Source: Euonymus europaeus
Taxonomy: Eukaryota; Streptophyta; Magnoliopsida; Celastrales; Celastraceae
DNA: 64,000 nucleotides
Direction: 5' to 3'
Assembly (NCBI GenBank): GCA_963580455.1
Contig: OY756959.1
Span: 2,501-66,500 of the forward strand
Within the stretch, counting starts at the first letter, position 1; each line of letters begins with the position of its first letter. The notes under the pieces were generated by a model. It was not told where the DNA came from. It saw only the letters and a program-made list of their open reading frames with translations, and searched no databases. The position numbers were made by a program, and so were the translations under genes. Shown one piece after another: positions 31,711 to 42,971 of the stretch.

Positions 31711-34356
31711 ATGGCAGTGAGACGCAGAACTCGAGCTCTCAAGCCTTCCTCACGCCGTCCATCCGAAGAAGAGGACACGTCCGATAACGATGACACGTGC
31801 TGCAAGGAATGCGGATCTGGGGAGTCTCCGGCGGAGATGCTTCTCTGCGACAAATGTGACGCAGGGTATCATATGTTTTGCCTTAGACCCATTGTCGTTT
31901 CAGTGCCCAAAGGATCTTGGTTCTGCCCCGATTGTGCAAAAAATATGAAACCCAAGAGTAAGTTTATTGGTTTTCCTTCATATTCTTCTTCTCCCTAAAT
32001 TTGATGCCGAATTGGTAATTTATTTTTAAAAAATTTGCTTCATATATTGCATATGCTGTGTTGATGATGGTTTTTCGTTTATGGGTTTTGTGCGAATCCC
32101 ATAAAATATACTTCTTTTTGCTCTTATTGGTCCTAATTTGATTTGATGTTTTCTGTTTGGGGTCTCTGAAATGGGGCTAAAATAAGTGTTTTATGCTGTT
32201 TGATTTGCAAAGTCAATACCCAAAGTAAATAGAAATTATTAATTCTTCAATTAAATCACCGGAAATTCTTTTTTTTATATGTGCAGATTTCCCTCTTGTG
32301 CAGACAAAAATCCTTGATTTCTTTCGGATTCAAAGGTCCCTATATTCCATTCCACAAACAAGTCAAGGTGGAGCAATTTATTTATTTTTATTCATTTTCG
32401 TAATTCTATTCATATTCATAATCATATCCATGTGACCATGTATTTCAAAGGGCTTTAATAATTTATATACTTTTTATGTTTCCAGATAACCAGAGAAAAA
32501 GAAAGCGGGGAGTTAGGTTGGTGGCAACCAAGAAGAAAAGGAAACTGTTGCCATACAATCCGAGTGACGATCCTAACAGAAGGTTGCAACAAATGGCATC
32601 ACTAGCAACTGCATTGACAGTATCAGGAGCAGACTTCAGCAATGAGCTAACTTACAAACTTGGTATGGCACCAAGATCAGCGAATCTTGCTGCTCTTGAG
32701 AAGGATGGAATGCAGGTAATACGACTTTTATATCTGGATTATCCATGTAGGGGTATAAAAAAAAAGATTAGAAAAGAGGCAACTAGGGTGCTGTATTGGA
32801 TGTCTGGCAGTGGCATTGAGACTTGGTCATTTCAGATCCTATTTGCTGTTGAGAATTATTACTAGTAAGTGAATTGTTTGGTTGCTTTACTGCAACAATT
32901 ATTGTTTCGAGTTGCAAAAGATTTTGCAATTTTGCATTGTAAGTTTAGAGCATGGAATTGTGCAAAATCTCTCTATGATGTAGGGTAGGCTGTACACTTG
33001 ACTGTTTAAAACATTTAATATGACTTTATGAGATACGGTAGTGTTTTCTATTAAATGAATCTTTAAAGCCTGTTTCATAATGACCCGTCATCGTCATATC
33101 AAGTTTTAGATTAACTCCTCTGCAATTTATTACAGATCACACGTGACTAATTCGTCTAAAGATTGTTATGACTAAGTTGAAGGATAGTGTTTAGTTCTTG
33201 CATGTCTCCCCTTAACTTGGCCAAGATGAAAAGCTCATTGACTAATTTGATTCAAATTTATTTTTTGAGCTTGCTTGAATAAACACTTTTAAAGTTACAG
33301 TTTAGCTATGTTGATATTGTCAGTATATTTGATATTTGTTAGGAGACTCATTGAATGTACACTTAACTTTGTGATTTGTTAGTAATATCCAGCACAAAAT
33401 ACATTGCAGGCTTTGCCAAAGGACGACTTAGTCACCTTAAACTTGTGCAAAAGCATGATGGAGAAAGGGGAATGTCCACCACTGATGGTTGTCTTTGATC
33501 CTCTGGAAGGGTATAACAAAACATCTTTCTTATCAGTACTTTTGTTTTGGAGGCAAGATTTGCTGAGAGAAAATTGAACCCCTGAACTTCCCAAGAATGT
33601 TAATAATTCTGTACTCAAATAGGTTTACAGTAGAGGCGGACAGATTCATTAAGGATTTGACAATAATAACAGAATATGTTGGAGATGTTGATTACTTGAG
33701 GAATCGCGAAGATGACTACGATGGGGACAGCATGATGACGCTCCTTACAGCTGCTAATCCTTTGCAAAGTCTGGTTATTTGTCCTGAAAAGCGTAGTAAC
33801 ATTGCTCGCTTCATTAATGGCATCAACAACCACACTATGTAAGTCCTTACTTTGTGGTGAGCTTATATTTTCTGCATAGACAACTTGTTTATACGCCAAT
33901 GTGTAATTACCTGAGAGAAAGCCACATTGGTGATTGCAGAACTAGGTAGAATCTACATGTTGTTACTTGAGACGTGTGAGGTTATTTTGTGACTTTTGTT
34001 GCATTTGATATTTATAGTGTACAGTTAAAATACGAGTAACAGGTTGGCATTGGCTGTTTTAACTTAAGAAATCGTCATATCAATGCTGTTTCACTAGCAT
34101 CGATCATATATTTGAAAGAGTTAATTCAAAAAATACATTTGAAAGAGAATATTTGAGTCCAATCTGATAAAAGGAATGTTGTTGTTGTTGATGCAGCGAG
34201 GGAAAGAAGAAGCAAAACCTAAAATGTGTGAGATACAAAGTAGATGGCGAATGTCGGGTGTTGCTGATTGCCAATAGAGATATAGCGAGGGGGGAGAGAT
34301 TACACTACGACTACAATGGATATGAACATGAATATCCGACTGAGCACTTTGTGTAA
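31711..34356 (+). CDS. ATXR6: ATXR6-like histone H3K27 monomethyltransferase (PHD + SET)
   Basis: Six coding exons joined in frame by GT-AG introns: 31711-31957, 32287-32367, 32486-32715, 33410-33510, 33623-33838, 34197-34356. The product is MAVRRRTRALKP..., a PHD finger (CCKECGSGES, LLCDKCDAGYHMFCL, WFCPDC), a PIP-box-like QTKILDFF, a basic NLS region (KKKRKLLPYNP), then the SET domain (CPPLMVVFDP, ITEYVGDVDYL, SNIARFINGINNH, YDYNGYEHEYP) ending at TAA. Length and order match ATXR5/ATXR6, nuclear enzymes that place H3K27me1 on replicating heterochromatin to restrain transposons and re-replication. All key blocks are present and no frame breaks were seen, so the gene looks functional. ATXR5 carries an N-terminal plastid-type extension not seen here. 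Confidence 0.93.
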
Positions 34357-35930
34357 AGCCTGAAAGTCAATGATGAAAACAGTTGGAAGCTAATTATACA
34401 AATGTGATTACTTATCTTTGCTGTTATGTTAACATTTTGTAGCCCAGTTTTGAAATTCGAAAGAGGTCTCATGATTTGGATCATTCATCCGTTTCTTGTT
34501 CAGTTTGATCCACACATGGATATCCCTTTTGGGAGATATATTATGGGCTTTTGGGTCTATTTATCTTGTTTACAGCGAGGACCAAATTGAAATTGGCAAC
34601 TTTAATTGTACAAAAGTAATTAAGGCATTGAAAGGGAAAACTTGCTAATTTAACCATCTTTGTCTGATATAGTAACAATTTATTAATTATTAAAAATAAA
34701 TATATTATTAAATAAAATAAAAAATGGATTGTTAACATTTTAATTATTTGGGTGAAATATAAGTGGCAGTTTAGACTTTTCATTTGTGGTAGATGATAAA
34801 TGTTGTTGAAAATGGTTTTTTATGTAGCATTTGAAAATTGTAACATATATGTTAAAATTGTTATTCGATGTTTGGGTAAGTAGTCTTTTATGTGTAGCAT
34901 ATATGCTGAATGTTAAATTATATTTTGTTGGAAATTGTTTATCAACCTAAGGATCTAATCTATTTTTAAAATGTACTTTTTTGATTCAGGAAAAGTCTGT
35001 CATGCCCCTTGGCACGCTTTTTCATCAATATTAAAAAATGAAAAAAAAACTTTTTTTCAAAAGCCAAAAATCAAAGTACAGCTTACATTCGAATTTTTTC
35101 GAACCTTCTATTTCTCCAGACCTTTCATCACTTCACATTCTTTTCTTTATTTTATTCTCTTGCAAGGTCTTCTATTGGTTTTCCAGCTCCTAGCATCGAT
35201 CTTCTTCATCAAAAATCATTGTCTCTCTCTCAATCGAGGTCTGAAACTTTGATAAATTCTTGAGATTTATAATGCATAATACTTTTTAGATCTATTGTAT
35301 AGCATGATATCATGGGTCACCTTTTTTATTTTCAAGATTTATGATAATTTAAGTTATTTTTTAGCAGATGTTCATTGTGCTGGGGTTCTGGAACTGGATG
35401 TATCCGTGTAATTTGGTTGCAAATTTGCCGAAACAGTGTTAATTTGTGTTTATATTAGTGTTGTTGCAAATATTTTATGGTTTAGAGTAGTGTAATTTAT
35501 GTTTAGAACAATGTTACTTTTTGTTTAGAATGACGCTATTGATGTTTAAAATACTATTACTTTATGTTTATATTGTTTTGTCTGGTATAATGCTGATTGT
35601 TATTTTTAAATGTAATATGTTCATGGTTTGAAATAATTTTAATTTAGGTTTAAAATGGTGCTTAATTGAATTAGAATGGTGTTTTTTGTTTTATAATGAT
35701 GATAACTTATTTTTATAATTATATAGTTTTTGTTTAGAATATTTTTTATTTTTGTTTAGGATATTGTTACTTTATGTTTAGGATATTATTTTTGTCTGAT
35801 ATAGTATTAATTGTTATCTTCAAATGTAATAAGTTCGTGATTTAGAATATTATTTATTTTCAAAAGGTGAGAAAAAGAAGAGAATTATAGTTTCGGAACA
35901 GATTTATCATATTCAATTTAATGGATAAAA
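34357..35930. other. AT-rich intergenic DNA with degenerate GTTTAGAAT repeats
   Basis: No gene seen. From about 35440 a short motif (GTTTAGAAT, with TTACTTTATG) recurs many times in degenerate form. The beginning is the 3' flank of the ATXR6-like gene. Confidence 0.5.
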
Positions 35931-35937
35931 TCCATGA

Positions 35938-36090
35938 TATTACAAAGCTTCACCCATCTCTCTTCTCCATAATAGCCACATCATGTTGACCACATTTTTT
36001 GTAAGTTTATATATATTACAAAGCTTCACCCATCTCTCTTCTCCATAATAGCCAGATCATGTTGACCACATTTTCTGTAAGTTTATATAT
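35938..36090. repeat. Tandem duplication, about 75 bp x 2
   Basis: ATTACAAAGCTTCACCCATC through TGTAAGTTTATATA occurs twice in direct tandem (about 35938-36013 and 36014-36090) with two or three substitutions. Confidence 0.85.
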
Positions 36091-36199
36091 GTATGTTTAT
36101 TATAAGATTTATAATGAGTATATATTGATTTTTAATAGAATTATGTTTTGTTAAAAAAATGTGTATTTAATGTTATATATGTCTTGAACTGTTATATTA

Positions 36200-36975
36200 T
36201 CATTTATAATAGTTCAGTATAGGATTTAGAATGAGTCTAGAACTCGTTTAAAATAGTTTTATGTTCGATTTAGAATTGTGTATTTACTGTTATATATGTT
36301 TTCAACTTAATTTTTCATTAATCTAGCTTGAAGTTATTTATTCAAGCATACTTGAAACACGTGTGGACATTTTTCCAAAACAATTCCGACTCTGCTGCAT
36401 ACTTGAACCATATGTTCCAAAACAACTCCGACCTTGCAGTTTTCAGTTCGGATTGTGGGTTATTTACTATCAAATTCATGGAGTTGCTGAGTGTTGAAGT
36501 CAACATAAATGAAAATATACGAAGATGATTGCGATTGAAAGTTGGCGGGGAGAATGAGAATACTGAACTGTTTAGGTTTATCATTTATAATAATTAAAAT
36601 TATATTTCAAACATTGTTTTCAATGGTTGTAACATGTAATTAATTTGGTTTAGAATAATATCATTTTTGCGTTAGGAACTTTTATCATGATATAGTTTAG
36701 AACAATCTCATATTTGTTCAAAACAATTTTGCTTAACTATAAGTTATTCCCAAATAGGAATAAAGACATAAAAATGCATGTCAACAATTAAATAAAAAAA
36801 TTCAGTTTAGTTGGATAAATAGGAAAAAATGAGAGTTATATATGTTTTGAACTGTTTGTATTATGGTTTAGAATAGTTCAACATAAGGTTTGCAATAAGT
36901 CTACAACTGATTTAAAATATTTTCATATTCGATTTAGGATTGTGTATTTATTGTTATATATGTTTTGATTCATTA
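36200..36975 (+). mobile_element. Repeat-flanked Ulp1 protease remnant
   Basis: A block of about 105 bp (AATAGTTCAAxATA-GGxTTxxAAT through TGTTATATATGTTTT) occurs at about 36205-36305 and again, diverged, at about 36862-36965. Between them a short frame (36328-36528) contains SSDCGLFTIKFMELLS, the catalytic Cys block of an Ulp1-type protease. It is probably a decayed, non-autonomous relative of the 26.9-30.6 kb MULE. Confidence 0.5.
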
Positions 36976-37074
36976 TTCTACCTTAAGTTACATATTCCGA
37001 TACACTTAAACCATAGGAGGACATTGTTTCATTACAACTCCCCCATCATACTAAGGAATCAAATTCAGAACATA

Positions 37075-37105
37075 CTAGGTGTTTCCCGTGCTTCGTGCGG
37101 CAATG
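37075..37105 (-). mobile_element. Second Helitron-type 3' terminus
   Basis: Minus strand: a weak GC hairpin (CCGCACGAAGCACGG), about 8 bases, CTAG, then T. It has the same orientation as the 22053 end. The hairpin stem is decayed. The body would extend right over the pseudo-exon at 37643-37860. Confidence 0.5.
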
Positions 37106-37642
37106 AATTAACAAATTATCAAAGTCATTAAAATCTTGCATCAGTATTTGTGTTATATTGTATGATGTATGATAGCTGTATAGGAATGACTCCCCTTATG
37201 ACAATTCCAAAAAAAGTATGCATGCATTTTAATCACCAATTTGCATATGGAGACTCAAGATTTTGCTGTCTAAGAAAGAATGCATCATACATATTTAGGA
37301 AACTCAAAATAGTTCCAAAATTTTGGAGAGAGTTGCTTATATTATATTGAAATGCATTCAAATTGTACATGGCCTCATACAACTCACACAATTGTTATGT
37401 TTCTTGTACTATCACAGTTTGATCATTTTCAAGTTCTTTATATTACATTGATGTGCACCACCAAAAATTGTACACACTGATACAAATTAAATTTGTCCCC
37501 ATTACTTACCTTGGCATCCCAAATTCTCCTTTTCACTCTGGTTATTAACCCTAAATATTGGAGACACTAAAGATTCCTTAAATTTTGTAATTGAGATAAA
37601 ACATTCATTTTCAGTAGTCTATATCCCAAAAAAATTGATTAC

Positions 37643-37860
37643 CCTCTAGAGAGGAACTTCGTTGCTTCGACATTGGAAGGACTGATCTCCAGCCATTTAC
37701 TGTATTCAATAAAAATCTTCATTGACTGATAGCAAACATCTAATACTCAAGGGGTTGTCTCAGAATTCAAAGGACCTCTAGCTTATTTATGTGGCAAGAC
37801 TGTTTTGAGGTGCCAGCACTGCCTTGATATAATGGAAGCCAACTCTTCATAGACTACCTA
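37643..37860 (-). pseudogene. Unassigned exon with two in-frame stops
   Basis: A single frame bounded by AG (37861-37862) and GT (37641-37642) reads VVYEELASIISRQCWHLKT, stop after LPHK, RGPLNSETTP, stop, then VLDVCYQSMKIFIEYSKWL, EISPSNVEATKFLSRG. Codon continuity over about 72 residues with only two stops indicates a decayed helical-protein exon. I do not recognise the family. The position just inside a Helitron-type terminus suggests gene-fragment capture. Confidence 0.5.
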
Positions 37861-38315
37861 CTGAATATAAAAGAAAAAAAGGTAATGAGAAATCTTAATT
37901 TACCAAAACTAATTGTGAAATATATGCGTAAAATATTAAAAGTGCTAGGTAGAGCCGAGTTTTTCCTTAATTCTAAATAGATGTCATCATAAATCATAAA
38001 TTTGGTTGATGGTGCTAAATATCTTTAAATTATTCATAATACATGTGGTATGACAACCAGAAGATTTGGCTCCATTCATTTTTATCACAAACATTTTTTT
38101 AGAATGTTTTCTTTTTGAGTATTTTTTTAGAATGCTTTTAACAAGTGAAGGGAAAAAGAAAAAGAAAAAGAAAAAAAGGGAGGAAACAGTGCAGACAAAA
38201 CCGGAGGATGCCCTTTCCTTCGAATCTCGAGTGACTAGGTTTTTTCTTCTTCAATCTCGCACTTCTCGCCGAGACATAAGCTGTCCGACATCTCTCTTCC
38301 ACTATCTCTCTAGAT

Positions 38316-41300
38316 ATGGCGGATGCATATTGGAGGTACAATGACTCACGCCAACACCACCAGCCGCCTCCTCCGCACTCGATCCCTACTCTAGTCGGGA
38401 AACGTCCTCGGACCGATTACGGTAGGTTTAACTTCCTCAGATTTTCTGTCTCACCATTTCTGCACCGTTTTGCTTCTTCGTACAGAAAATTTGGTTTCTG
38501 CTTTTTATTTCGTGTGTTTTTTTTAGCTTCATGATTTGCTGTTTTTGTTGATAAGGAACTGATGCGTGAGAAAAGAACCAAATTTTCAGTTGTGATAGCT
38601 TACAGTTATTTTCTTTCTGGTTCTGATTTTGAAGCTGAACCATCCCTATCTTCAAAATTCACGTGCTTCGTCAATCTCAACGTTATGCTTTTTTAAAATT
38701 TTATTTATCTGATTAGGGTTTGTTTGTTGATTTTTTTGCCCTCTTCTAAGTTGCTTAAGCAATTGTTAGCGAGCTCCTTTTGATATTTCTTATCTTTGTC
38801 ACCTTTTTTCCTACATTGTTTTCGCAGCCAAAGGGAAACCTGTGGCAAATTGAGAGATGTGGTCCTTTTTCTTTAGATTATATCGAGTGTATCCTTTTTT
38901 TTTCTTTTTTTTTGTGAGAGAGATTATTTAGAAATCATGTCTGCATGTTTCTATGAAACTGTCTCTTCTAACAAAAGAAGTGATATTTATTAGGTTACTG
39001 AAGTGCTATTTTTCACCTGTTTGATATGTGTCAGTTTGATCATTTTGACGTATAGATATAGTAACTTAAATAACTTGAATGTATGCGTAATTGGTATGCT
39101 AGTTGTGACTGACACATGATTAGTTATACTTTCCTGGAAGTAAACAGCACCAGGAAAATATTGGCTTTTGTTTATGACATTATGTTTTGAGACCAGATGA
39201 TGTGTATCATGGAACAAAATATATTCCTAGCTGTGTGGATCCTTTTGTTGATTGGAGTCTTTAATTTGTGTGTGTCTGTGTGTATAGCCTTTATTGCTCA
39301 TGTATATGAAAACGTGCAAAAGTTGTAACTAACGTGGCTTAAAAAGTTGTGAGATTAAGGTATTGATCATTAAGTTCACTAATGATGGTTAATTTTTAAA
39401 TCAAATGAAGCTATCCATATACATCCGATGATTTTCAAAGTTATGGCACTGTTAGTTCCTAATTTACAAGGTGAACCTCGGTTAATTCTGTTCCTTCAGT
39501 CCATTATAGGCGAGCTTTTCTTTTTTCGGGGTTCAGATTATTATTAGTCATTAATGGATAGTTGATTAAGCAACTAGCCAACTATGGCAATAACTCCTCC
39601 AGGCTTCCACAGCGGAGGCGGAATTGGGGTGAGGCAGGATGTGCACATTGTTTTGCAGTGCTGAGAGGCTGCTTGAGGATTTGAACAAATGGCCTCCAGG
39701 TTGCGGACCATCAGGCCAAGGGATTGCACTTTGATTAAACGAATATTTGAAAAGAAGTGTCAAGTTGGAACAAGAGTCATGACATATGTAGTTTTTTTTT
39801 TATTCTAAGAGATTAGAACGGTTTTGTATGTTCAGGTTATTTGGGGCTTGAGTCATTGTCCTTCCTGTATCCTTGCCATGAAGAAAGTAACGGAATTGGT
39901 GCATCTTTGCTGAGTTTTCATAGGAAACTAGGATCACGATTTCAATTCATGAAACGCCTCTGCAGAGGATATGGCAGTGTACATCTTGCGCTTTCCCGAA
40001 CCTCATCTACTGAGGAGCCTTATGCGTGGGAGTCACTTTTTCCAATTGTTTTTTTCCTATTGTACTTGAAAAATGGACTAGGGCATCAAATTATGTTGTC
40101 AGGGTTGACCAATACATATGTTATATTCTCTGCATAGCTGACAGTGCAGTGAGATATGTATCACCTAACCTTATTAGTCTCATGTGGTAGTTTACAATGA
40201 ATGGGGCTAGTATATATCTGATGAGTTGAGTGATTTACTGGGATAGTCATGATAAACAAATTACCACTCTTATGGTAGCTTTAGACTGTCATAGTTTGAT
40301 TTTCCCTTTTCACTTGTTTGCTATTCATTAGATTACCTGTTCAACTTGTCACTTTCCTCTTGTTCTTCGTACTTTGCTGTCATATTATTGAGTCCAATGC
40401 TTAATTTTGTAGACATCCCCAGTGGCCACGAGTTGGCCAACTATTATCCCCGTAATGATGATAGGGGAGCTCTAAGTAGAGACACGGAATCCATTGGAGC
40501 ATCCTATGATCGTTATCTTCGCAGCGCGGTACTCATGCAATCTTCAACTGCCTTGCGCCCTTGCCAAAATTTTGTTTTTTAACTCTATTTTGATCATGAG
40601 TAATTTGTTAATTAAATGAACCAGCCTGTTCAATCATATGGCGGGGGACAGTCTGCCAGACCCATAAGTGGAGGGGTAGCTGGCCGCCCCATTGATGATC
40701 GACGTATGATGGGTGTTGAGTCTATTGACCGTGGGCCTATTGTAAAGGACAGGAGCCTGGGATTCGGAAGTGGAAGGTCTGAGGTCTCTCTTCCACCTGA
40801 TGCCTCAAGTACACTATTTGTGGAGGGCTTGCCTTCGGACTGTACACGAAGAGAAGTATCTCGTATCCTGCCTCTGGCTTTTCATACTTAATCCTGTTAT
40901 TTCTTGCATTCTTCCTCTTCTAGGATTGTTCCTTCACTTCAGTAAACAGATATATTTCGCCCTTTTGTTGGCTACAAGGAAGTGAGACTTGTCAACAAGG
41001 AATCACGACATGTATGTTTTTCCTATGCGTATGCTAAGTGTAATGTGCAAAATTAATATTTTGTACATTGATGGATCATGGATTCATTTTTAATTAATTT
41101 GCGCAGCCTGGCGGAGAGCCACTAGTACTTTGCTTTGTAGATTTCTTGAGTCCAGCTCATGCAGCGACTGCCATGGATGCCTTGCAAGGTTTGCTTGACA
41201 CATTTCCCTTTGACATTCGGTTTCATAGTCTTTCAGCTGTGCTTGTGGTTTCCTGCTACTATATGATTTCGTATCCTCTATTTTTCTCTGCCTTTAAAGG

Positions 41301-42971
41301 CACAATGACTTTGTGCGCATTCTTCCTCTAAACTGAAATGGCATGTTGTAAAAGGGATTAAGTCTCTGGGAAAATGAGCCATTTACTGAGAGCAGTATGT
41401 GTGGGTTCAAACTGTGTTAAGGATCACAATGTTTTAGGTTAAATAATGAGGCATCATGACAAGAATATTGTTACCTAACCAACAGGACCTTTGGCTTTTG
41501 AGTGCACTTTACATTGTCCCTGTATAATTTTGTATTCCATTTCCAATCTCGTGGCATTCCTCCCCGCTTCTTTTTTCCCCTTATTGTTTGGGTGGGTGGT
41601 GCAGGGGGCATTGATTGTCATTTAATTTTTTTTTTATAAGTATCGTGATTTGTGTTAATTTCATGCAAGACGAATCAGTCGGTAATTTCTATTTTGAAAC
41701 TAGGAAATTTCAAAAAATATTGAGGCAGTGTCCATCCGGTGTTTGTTTGTCATACATTTGTGCCCAAGTGAGTAATAAGCAACACCTTATGCACAAGATT
41801 GAAGGTGGGATTCGGAAAGGCTAGCTGTACAATTGATATTCCATGGAGTGGTCATGCTATTGAATAATAACTAGGTAGACAGAGAGCTTAGATATTCTAC
41901 ATAGATCATTAAACTAATTACTTGCTGACGTAACGAGCCTAACTTTTAGAGGTTCCTTTGCATTCTAAGTTTTCAAAAATCTAATCTGTTTGAATTGGTT
42001 ATAGCCTTGAAAATGAGTATTAAAATCACGTTTTTTTTTTCTTTTTTCAAATAGAACAATCAAAATCTTCAGATTACTTTAGAAGAATAAACGGGTTTCC
42101 TAATGCCAATATTCTCCAAGAGTTCCTTCTGTTGACAGTTGATGCGGTTATCAAGGTTGCTACCTTTGGTGTTTCTAGTACCCCATGTTATTTTTACATG
42201 TTTCAAGGGCTTCTTCTAGCGGAAGGGTTGACAGTGTTTTCCCCATTATTTTCAAATACTTGATCTTCCAAGTTGATGGTTTATAACATTGGGTTACCTT
42301 ATCGGCTAATCTTGTCTGCAATTTTGATCAACTTGAATAGTTGAATATACTTTACCATGACTATTTAACCTGACTTACTATCTGAAACGTACTTTGCGCA
42401 TTAGATCTTGGCATATATGAGGCCACCAGCCAGACACTGTGTAGATGAATGCCTTGCTTATCTGTTTTGGTAATTGCACCTCTGGAATCCCATGATAATT
42501 TGTTCAAAATCTTAATCTTGTTTCTTGCCTAATGTTCCCCTTCTCTCTTCTCATCTAAATGGCAGTCCTTTTAACAGTACATATAGGGTAAAAAGAAAAT
42601 CCTCGCGGTAAGCCATATAGGAGCGGACACTATTCTTTCATTCCTCTTTCAGTGAGCGCAGTTATGAGCTTACAAGATAAGTGTCCGTCTACACTTGTCA
42701 ACTTCAGTGACCTGGAGAGCGATTATAGGCATTTTTCTCGTTGTCTTTGAAGTTTTTGTAGTTGGGGTGATCATTGGACCTCTTATGTCATCTATCTTCT
42801 GATCCCTGATTCACCATTGCACGAGTGGTAAATTGTGCTGCGGAAATAGCTAAGCCTGATTTTGCAGGTTACAAATTTGACGAGCATGACCGTGATGCAG
42901 TCCACCTAAGGTTGCAATTTGCTCGCTATCCTGGTGCTAGGTCAGGTGGCGGGCATCGGGGAAAGCGTTGA
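38316..42971 (+). CDS. NSR/RBP1-like RNA-binding protein with C-terminal RRM
   Basis: Six coding exons in frame with GT-AG introns: 38316-38421, 40413-40528, 40625-40862, 40950-41011, 41107-41188, 42868-42971. The N-terminal part is disordered (MADAYWRYNDSRQHH, LVGKRPRTDYG, GASYDRYLRS, Gly/Arg-rich). The RRM is split over exons 3-6: TLFVEGLPSDCTRREVS (RNP2), HIFRPFVGYKEVRLV, LVLCFVDFLSPAHAATAM (RNP1-like), AVHLRLQFARYPG, and it ends SGGGHRGKR. This matches the plant nuclear-speckle RNA-binding proteins (NSR, legume RBP1), which bind long non-coding RNAs and modulate alternative splicing. Introns 1 (2.0 kb) and 5 (1.7 kb) are long; intron 1 holds a SINE. No frame breaks seen. Confidence 0.88.
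39565..39745 (-). mobile_element. tRNA-derived SINE in intron 1 of the RBP gene
   Basis: On the minus strand an A box (TGGCCTGATGG) is followed by a B box (GTTCAAATCC), then CTCAAGCAGCCTCTCAGC and TGCCTCACCCC. A and B boxes about 30 bases apart plus a non-tRNA body fit a SINE. The family differs from the Au-like copy at 19785-19925. Antisense to the host gene. Confidence 0.65.

Noticed and set aside
39841..40137. Extra coding exon in intron 1 of the RBP gene
   Set aside because: The frame has no domain, the known family protein reads directly from exon 1 to exon 2 across it, and there is no convincing splice pair.
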